Below are positions 6,695 through 8,317 of a stretch of 8,317 nucleotides of DNA, one piece after another. Under the pieces are notes generated by a model, which made no database searches, was not told where the DNA came from, and was given only the letters and a program-made list of their open reading frames with translations. This stretch comes from Verrucomicrobiota bacterium (GTDB taxonomy: Bacteria; Verrucomicrobiota; Verrucomicrobiia; Verrucomicrobiales; Akkermansiaceae), in assembly GCA_026397695.1 (NCBI GenBank), contig JAPLUJ010000581.1, positions 1 through 8,317 of the forward strand, read 5' to 3'. Every line of letters starts with the position of its first letter. Position 1 is the first letter of the stretch. The position numbers and the translations under genes were made by a program.

Positions 6695-6715
6695 GAATTT
6701 AGAATTTAAGATTTA
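6695..6715. repeat. AT-rich heptamer repeat GAATTTA, three units, upstream of rimO
   Basis: GAATTTA (6695-6701), GAATTTA (6702-6708) and AGATTTA (6709-6715) form the most AT-rich stretch of the window. It ends 15 bp before the rimO ATG, so it probably contributes to the rimO promoter or an unstructured leader. No clear -35/-10 pair at standard spacing can be named. Confidence 0.45.
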
Positions 6716-6730
6716 GACTTTTCTCTCCTC

Positions 6731-8134
6731 ATGTCCACCACGGTCGGTCTCGTCTCGCTGGGTTGCGCCAAAAACCTGATCGACTCGGAAGTCATGATCG
6801 GCCACCTTGCGGCGGCCGGCATGGTACTCACCCCGGAGCCCGAACTCGCCGACGTGCTCATCGTCAACACCTGCTCGTTCATCGACATGGCCAAGCAGGA
6901 ATCCATCGACGCCATCTTTGGCGCGATCCACGCCCGTAGGGACGACCCGGGCCGCGCACGCCAGAAAATCATCGTCGCCGGCTGCCTCTCGCAACGCTTC
7001 GCCACGCAACTCCCGGGCATCATGCCGGAAGTGGACGCGTTCATCGGCTTGGATCAAATCACCAAGGTCGCGCCGATCATCGCGCATTTGTTAGGAAAAC
7101 GGAATGACGCCGAGGTCGCAAAAACCGAAGGCCCCGCCGCTACTAACGACCCGCGGGATTTCGTCACGCTCAAGCCGCAATACGTGCCGGACTCCATGAC
7201 ACCGCGGTTCCGTCTCACGCCCGACCACTATGCCTATGTGAAGATCGCCGAGGGATGCAACCATACCTGCTCGTTCTGCATCATCCCGCAAATCCGTGGC
7301 CGCCATCGGTCGCGCACGCAGGAATCCGTCGTCCGCGAAGTCGAGGCACTGGTGAAATCCGGCGTGAAGGAAATCAACCTGATCTCTCAGGACACCACAT
7401 ATTTCGGCATGGACCGCTGGCAGGGCGAGCGGCCGAAACCCGGCTCGCCGGTCGATTCCAGCAGAGGAGAATCACTGGGCACGCTGCTGCGCGCGCTCAA
7501 CAACCTCGCAGGCGATTTCTGGGTGCGCCTGCTCTACACCCATCCCGCACATTGGTCGGACGAACTCATCCACACCATCGCCGCGTGTGACAAGGTGGTG
7601 AAATACGTCGACATCCCGCTCCAACACATATCCGATAGAATGCTCGCCGCGATGCAACGCGTCACGAGCGGCGCTTCCATCCGCGACCTGCTGCGCCGGA
7701 TGCGCGCCGGCATCCCGGGCCTCGGCATTCGTACGACCTTCATCGTGGGATTCCCCGGCGAGACCGCAGAGGATTTCAACGAGCTGCTAGAGTTCATCCG
7801 CGAGTTCCGTTTCGAGCGCGCCGGGGTGTTCCAATACTCCAAAGAAGAGGGCACCCGCGCCTATCAGATGGTTGGCCACCTGCACCACATGACCCGCAAA
7901 AGCCGCTGGTCGCGCGCCATGGCCGAACTCCAACAAATCGCCGGGGAAACCAACCAGGCACAGGTCGGCAAACAGGTCCGCGTGCTGGTCGAGCAGCCCG
8001 GCGTCGCGCGCACCCCGTGGGACGCCCCGGAAATCGATGGCTCGGTGATGGTGGATGAATCACTGCCCGTCGGCCAATTCGCCACCATCACCATCGGCGG
8101 TTGGCGCGGCTATGATCTCGTCGCGGAGAAATGA
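6731..8134 (+). CDS. rimO: Ribosomal protein S12 methylthiotransferase RimO
   Basis: A complete 467-residue cytoplasmic radical-SAM enzyme that adds a methylthio group to the conserved Asp (E. coli Asp89) of ribosomal protein S12. The N-terminal UPF0004 domain has the three cluster cysteines Cys12 (SLGCAKNLIDSE), Cys48 (IVNTCSF) and Cys85 (IVAGCLSQR). The radical-SAM motif CNHTCSFC gives Cys176, Cys180 and Cys183 for the second [4Fe-4S] cluster, followed by IPQIRGRHRSR. Also present are INLISQDTTYFG, the THPAHW block, YVDIPLQHISDRML and TTFIVGFPGET. The last 65 or so residues (from VGKQVRVLVEQ to GYDLVAEK) form the TRAM RNA-binding domain. The SLGCAKN and IPQIRGRHRSR wording points to RimO rather than the tRNA enzyme MiaB. 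The ATG at 6731 gives the usual N-terminus. It is transcribed alone or after the coiled-coil gene, 137 bp upstream. No Shine-Dalgarno motif precedes it. Confidence 0.96.
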   Translation: MSTTVGLVSLGCAKNLIDSEVMIGHLAAAGMVLTPEPELADVLIVNTCSFIDMAKQESIDAIFGAIHARRDDPGRARQKIIVAGCLSQRFATQLPGIMPEVDAFIGLDQITKVAPIIAHLLGKRNDAEVAKTEGPAATNDPRDFVTLKPQYVPDSMTPRFRLTPDHYAYVKIAEGCNHTCSFCIIPQIRGRHRSRTQESVVREVEALVKSGVKEINLISQDTTYFGMDRWQGERPKPGSPVDSSRGESLGTLLRALNNLAGDFWVRLLYTHPAHWSDELIHTIAACDKVVKYVDIPLQHISDRMLAAMQRVTSGASIRDLLRRMRAGIPGLGIRTTFIVGFPGETAEDFNELLEFIREFRFERAGVFQYSKEEGTRAYQMVGHLHHMTRKSRWSRAMAELQQIAGETNQAQVGKQVRVLVEQPGVARTPWDAPEIDGSVMVDESLPVGQFATITIGGWRGYDLVAEK

Positions 8135-8164
8135 TGTCGTTTACTGAGTTATGGTGGACACTCC

Positions 8165-8317
8165 CTACCCGATCCCCTTCTGCAAATCCCTAACACTCCA
8201 CAGCGTCCCCGCCGCCGCCTCGCCACTGCCTCGCAGCTTGCGCGCGCCGTCCTTGCGCCGCGAACCAAAGCGCTCCCGCGCGCCCGCAAACGCCTCGTTC
8301 ACAAAACTCCGGCTGCC
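8165..8317 (-). CDS. C-terminal end of a REP-associated tyrosine transposase (Y1, TnpA_REP), cut by window edge
   Basis: The minus strand is open from the right edge to TAG at 8165-8167, giving 50 residues: GSRSFVNEAFAGARERFG, then SRRKDGARKLRGSGEAAAGT and LWSVRDLQKGIG. The pattern GS-x-x-FV, RERFG, x-R-K-x-GARKLRG and a final RDL-x-x-x-IG is what I know as the tail of REP-associated tyrosine transposases common in Verrucomicrobia. These single-strand-specific HUH enzymes cut and join DNA at REP hairpins. The HUH motif and catalytic Tyr would lie beyond the window, so activity cannot be judged. The gene converges on rimO with 30 bp between the stop codons. Confidence 0.75.
   Translation of the reverse strand, partial: GSRSFVNEAFAGARERFGSRRKDGARKLRGSGEAAAGTLWSVRDLQKGIG

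Noticed and set aside
1..8317. Apparent frequent GTTAG / CTAAC pentamers in both coding and spacer DNA
   Set aside because: About fourteen occurrences is close to what base composition predicts for a window this size, so it is not a signal.
1..8317. CRISPR array, tRNA or rRNA genes
   Set aside because: No regularly spaced direct repeats of CRISPR length, no tRNA T-loop/acceptor pairing and no rRNA signature segments were seen.

Overview
The window is GC-rich bacterial DNA (roughly 60% by eye). It most likely comes from a Verrucomicrobiota chromosome, or a close PVC relative. The case rests on a secreted 'VHEWG' protein of a type I associate with Verrucomicrobia, Planctomycetes and Acidobacteria, a REP-associated tyrosine transposase tail, paired hairpin repeats between genes, and the absence of Shine-Dalgarno motifs at every start. 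The placement is inferred from gene style, not from a marker gene.

Left part, minus strand (1-2270). A large secreted protein runs off the left edge and is preceded, with an ATGA overlap, by a possible small membrane protein. Upstream of these lies a decayed PIN-domain (VapC-like) toxin gene with an in-frame stop between two copies of a 10-bp palindrome.

Middle, minus strand (2270-5420). A GlcD-type FAD-linked 2-hydroxyacid dehydrogenase lies downstream of a short GT35 alpha-glucan phosphorylase-like protein. GlcD is bracketed by two copies of the same two-hairpin repeat, one just after its stop and one just before its start. A 17-bp unit repeated three times overlaps the phosphorylase stop codon. 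The phosphorylase carries Thr where the family's PLP-binding Lys is expected.

Divergent spacer (5421-5940). No convincing gene is seen. It holds a 29-bp near-palindrome and presumably the promoters for both directions.

Right part, plus strand (5941-8134). A membrane-anchored coiled-coil protein carries an apparent single-base frameshift. A 137-bp gap with two heptamer tandem repeats follows, then a complete rimO. At the right edge, on the minus strand, is the C-terminal end of a REP-associated (Y1, TnpA_REP) transposase, a plausible mobiliser of the hairpin repeats.

The genes do not form one pathway. They are housekeeping and central-carbon genes with small mobile and decayed elements between them. 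The points that stand out are the Lys-to-Thr change in the phosphorylase, the paired hairpin elements with the transposase nearby, and the broken PIN gene with its duplicated palindrome.
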